Assembly (NCBI GenBank): GCA_002328585.1
Contig: DCUV01000007.1
Coordinates: 1-8,430, forward strand
Reading direction: 5' to 3'
Length of the DNA: 8,430 bases
Origin: Spirochaetia bacterium UBA2205
Lineage (GTDB): Bacteria > Spirochaetota > UBA4802 > UB4802
Both the position numbers and the translations under genes were made by a program. The notes beneath the pieces were generated by a model, which was given only the letters and a program-made list of their open reading frames with translations, searched no databases and had not been told where the DNA came from. Each line of letters starts with the position of its first letter. Within the stretch, counting starts at the first letter, position 1. Below, piece by piece: positions 6,864 to 8,430 of the stretch.

Positions 6864-7423
6864 ATAAGCCCCCTTTTTTCCAGGCGTGATTTTAGCATTT
6901 CACGTCCCCTGTGTATCCTTACCTTTACATTTGCTAATGTTAACTGTAACGCCTGTGCAATGGTAGTGTATGACTCGCCTTCAATATCACGTAATATTAG
7001 TATATCCCGGTAATCATCGGGAAGTTTATGGAGCTCTTCAAGAAGTATTTGCATTGATTCATTGGTGATTGCGAGCTCTTCCTGATTTTGTCGTAAATCA
7101 GGAATCTGAAATTCCATTTCATTATCTGCGTTATAAATTGAATAAATTTTATGCCTGTTTTTTCGCCGATAATTTTTACAGTAATTGACAGCAATACTGA
7201 AAAGCCATGTTGAAAATTGCGACTCGCGTCTAAACGTTTTCAATGATTCCATGGTTATAACAAATACATCCTGTGTCATATCACATGCTTCGTCATAATT
7301 ATAAACACGTGTGTAGATATACCTGAATATTTTGTTCTGGTATCGCTTTACAATATCCGTAAATGCATCGGTGTCACCTGCAATTACCCTATCAATGAGT
7401 TCATTATCACTATATTCAGACAT
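6860..7423 (-). CDS. ECF-type RNA polymerase sigma factor (sigma-70 family)
   Basis: 187 aa, the usual ECF size. Region 2 (about 20-90) includes the core-binding and -10 recognition stretch EACDMTQDVFVITMESLKTF (45-64) and STWLFSIAVNYCKNYRRK (71-88). Region 4 (about 128-180) has LPDDYRDILILRDIEGESY and the helix-turn-helix TIAQALQLTLANVKVRIHRG, binding -35 elements. Regions 1.1 and 3 are absent, as expected. It directs polymerase to a small regulon, probably envelope-stress genes, when released by the downstream anti-sigma factor. The ATG at 7423-7421 has no clear ribosome site upstream. It follows tyrS by 50 bp on the same strand, so co-transcription with tyrS is possible. No typical ECF autoregulatory promoter (AAC -35 with a GTC -10) was recognised in that gap. 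Confidence 0.93.
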   Translation of the reverse strand: MSEYSDNELIDRVIAGDTDAFTDIVKRYQNKIFRYIYTRVYNYDEACDMTQDVFVITMESLKTFRRESQFSTWLFSIAVNYCKNYRRKNRHKIYSIYNADNEMEFQIPDLRQNQEELAITNESMQILLEELHKLPDDYRDILILRDIEGESYTTIAQALQLTLANVKVRIHRGREMLKSRLEKRGLI

Positions 7424-7429
7424 AGTTAT

Positions 7430-7444
7430 GGTTACAATGTTACC
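7430..7444. promoter_or_regulatory. imperfect palindrome just upstream of the sigma gene
   Basis: GGTTACAATGTTACC has 6-bp arms with one mismatch and sits 7 bp before the sigma ATG, beside an AT palindrome followed by a T-run on the minus strand (AAATAATTATTT then T's, about 7445-7461). It could be an operator, a weak terminator of tyrS, or chance. Confidence 0.22.
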
Positions 7445-7473
7445 AAAAAAAATAATTATTTGTACGATAGTTA

Positions 7474-8430
7474 TTAAGGAATTATTTTCACAAAACGCCG
7501 CTTGCCGACTTTAATGATAACTGATATATCGCATGGTATTTCAGCATCGGCATTTTCCACTTTGTTCCCGTCAATATAAACACCACCGCCTTCAATGAGT
7601 CTTCGTGCTTCGCCATTAGTTTTAGCCATTCCTGATAAAACAAGCAATTTTACAATCCATATGGCATTATTTTTCTTTTCTGATTCAGGTATTTTATATT
7701 CCGGCATATCAGATGGCAGATCCTTTTGCACAAAAATCTTATCAAATTCTAATTTTGCTTCCTCTGCAATCTTTTCGTTATAAAATTGTGCACATATCTC
7801 TTTTGCAAGCCGTACTTTGACATCTTTTGGGTGTACCAACCCATCATGGATGCCTTTTTTAAAACCAGCTATCTCCAGTTCTGGAACATCAGTAACCAGT
7901 TCAAAATATAAAAACATCAGTTCATCCGAGATTGACATAACCTTGCCAAAGATCTGTTGAGGGTCTTCATCGATGCCAATATAATTATTCAGAGATTTAC
8001 TCATCTTCTGCTGGCCATCAAGCCCTACTAAAAGTGGCAATGTCAGGATAACCTGTGGTTCCTGACCATATTCACGCTGGAGGTCCCTTCCAACTAAAAG
8101 ATTAAATTTCTGATCGGTACCACCTAATTCAATATCAGCCTTTAATGCTACTGAATCATAGCCCTGAATCAATGGGTATAAAAACTCCAGTATGGAAATA
8201 GGGATGCCTTCTTTATAGCGTTTTGCAAAGTCGTCACGCTCTAACATACGGGCAACATTGTAGCGCGAAGCCAGATCTAAAACTTCAGCAAAACTCATGG
8301 GCATACACCATCGTGAGTTAAAATCAATAATAGTTTTTTCAGGATCAAGAATTTTAAAAACCTGTTTTTTATAGGTTTCTGCATTTTTTAATACTTCTTC
8401 ACGGGTTAATCGTTTGCGTGTTTGTGATTT
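7474..8430 (-). CDS. tyrS: Tyrosyl-tRNA synthetase, N-terminus beyond the window (partial)
   Basis: Attaches tyrosine to tRNA-Tyr in the cytoplasm. The frame continues past the in-frame Met at 8304 to the window edge, giving 318 visible residues. The extra 42 (LTREEVLKNAETYKKQVFKI...) match conserved TyrS sequence, so the gene is cut by the edge and does not begin at 8304. Visible features include SRYNVARMLERDDF and the tyrosine-site region QGYDSVALKADIELGGTDQ. The class I KMSKS motif is at visible residues 142-146, and a C-terminal S4-type RNA-binding domain (about 254-318) includes NGEARRLIEGGGVYIDG. The HIGH motif lies outside the window. About 80-90 N-terminal residues are missing compared with the roughly 400-aa family. 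It reads towards the sigma factor gene 50 bp downstream. Confidence 0.96.
   Translation of the reverse strand, partial: KSQTRKRLTREEVLKNAETYKKQVFKILDPEKTIIDFNSRWCMPMSFAEVLDLASRYNVARMLERDDFAKRYKEGIPISILEFLYPLIQGYDSVALKADIELGGTDQKFNLLVGRDLQREYGQEPQVILTLPLLVGLDGQQKMSKSLNNYIGIDEDPQQIFGKVMSISDELMFLYFELVTDVPELEIAGFKKGIHDGLVHPKDVKVRLAKEICAQFYNEKIAEEAKLEFDKIFVQKDLPSDMPEYKIPESEKKNNAIWIVKLLVLSGMAKTNGEARRLIEGGGVYIDGNKVENADAEIPCDISVIIKVGKRRFVKIIP

Noticed and set aside
6997..7194. 65-codon minus-strand frame inside the sigma gene
   Set aside because: It is out of frame with the clear ECF sigma coding sequence and has no domain features.
7474..8304. tyrS starting at the internal Met at 8304
   Set aside because: The frame stays open to the window edge and the 42 extra residues match conserved TyrS sequence. 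The Met is internal and the HIGH motif must lie further upstream.
1..8430. CRISPR array or phage defence cluster
   Set aside because: No regularly spaced direct repeats and no nuclease, helicase, methylase or toxin-antitoxin genes are present.

Overview
The window is an AT-rich, gene-dense bacterial chromosome segment using the standard code (TAA and TGA both serve as stops). No marker fixes the taxon. A B. subtilis-type PurF with propeptide and Fe-S cysteines, a multi-span membrane protein joined to GAF and SpoIIE-like phosphatase domains, and an ECF sigma/anti-sigma pair together resemble environmental Spirochaetota and similar Gram-negative lineages. This is a low-confidence inference.

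Layout, left to right: the 5' half of a minus-strand tRNA (best read as tRNA-Trp) runs off the left edge. It lies just downstream of purF (minus), the first committed enzyme of purine synthesis. A 641-bp non-coding stretch follows (1522-2162). It holds a likely purF promoter, a 49-codon open frame that is probably not a gene, and an inverted-repeat element of about 160 bp resembling the dispersed 'GTCATTCTGAAC...' repeats of many bacteria. Next is a plus-strand NAD-dependent sugar-nucleotide epimerase. Its stop codon directly abuts the stop codon of a convergent, minus-strand 7TM-GAF-SpoIIE-type protein whose catalytic domain looks degenerate. A 318-bp divergent intergenic region carries a strong promoter for that gene and an 8-bp inverted repeat. 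Beyond it is a plus-strand two-helix membrane protein that ends after a HAMP-like domain. The right third, all on the minus strand and in transcription order, is tyrS (truncated at the right edge, lacking its N-terminus), an ECF sigma factor, and a zinc-finger anti-sigma factor overlapping the sigma gene by 4 bp.

Functionally, housekeeping genes (purF, tRNA, tyrS) flank a cluster of envelope signalling genes: the membrane phosphatase-like sensor, the orphan HAMP protein, and the sigma/anti-sigma pair. The most interesting observation is that the SpoIIE-like domain lacks the aspartate of its 'TDG' metal motif and departs from the family at other motifs. It may therefore be a pseudophosphatase that binds a partner rather than dephosphorylating it, encoded divergently from a HAMP-only membrane protein. 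No CRISPR array, complete insertion sequence, phage module or clearly new multi-gene system is visible.
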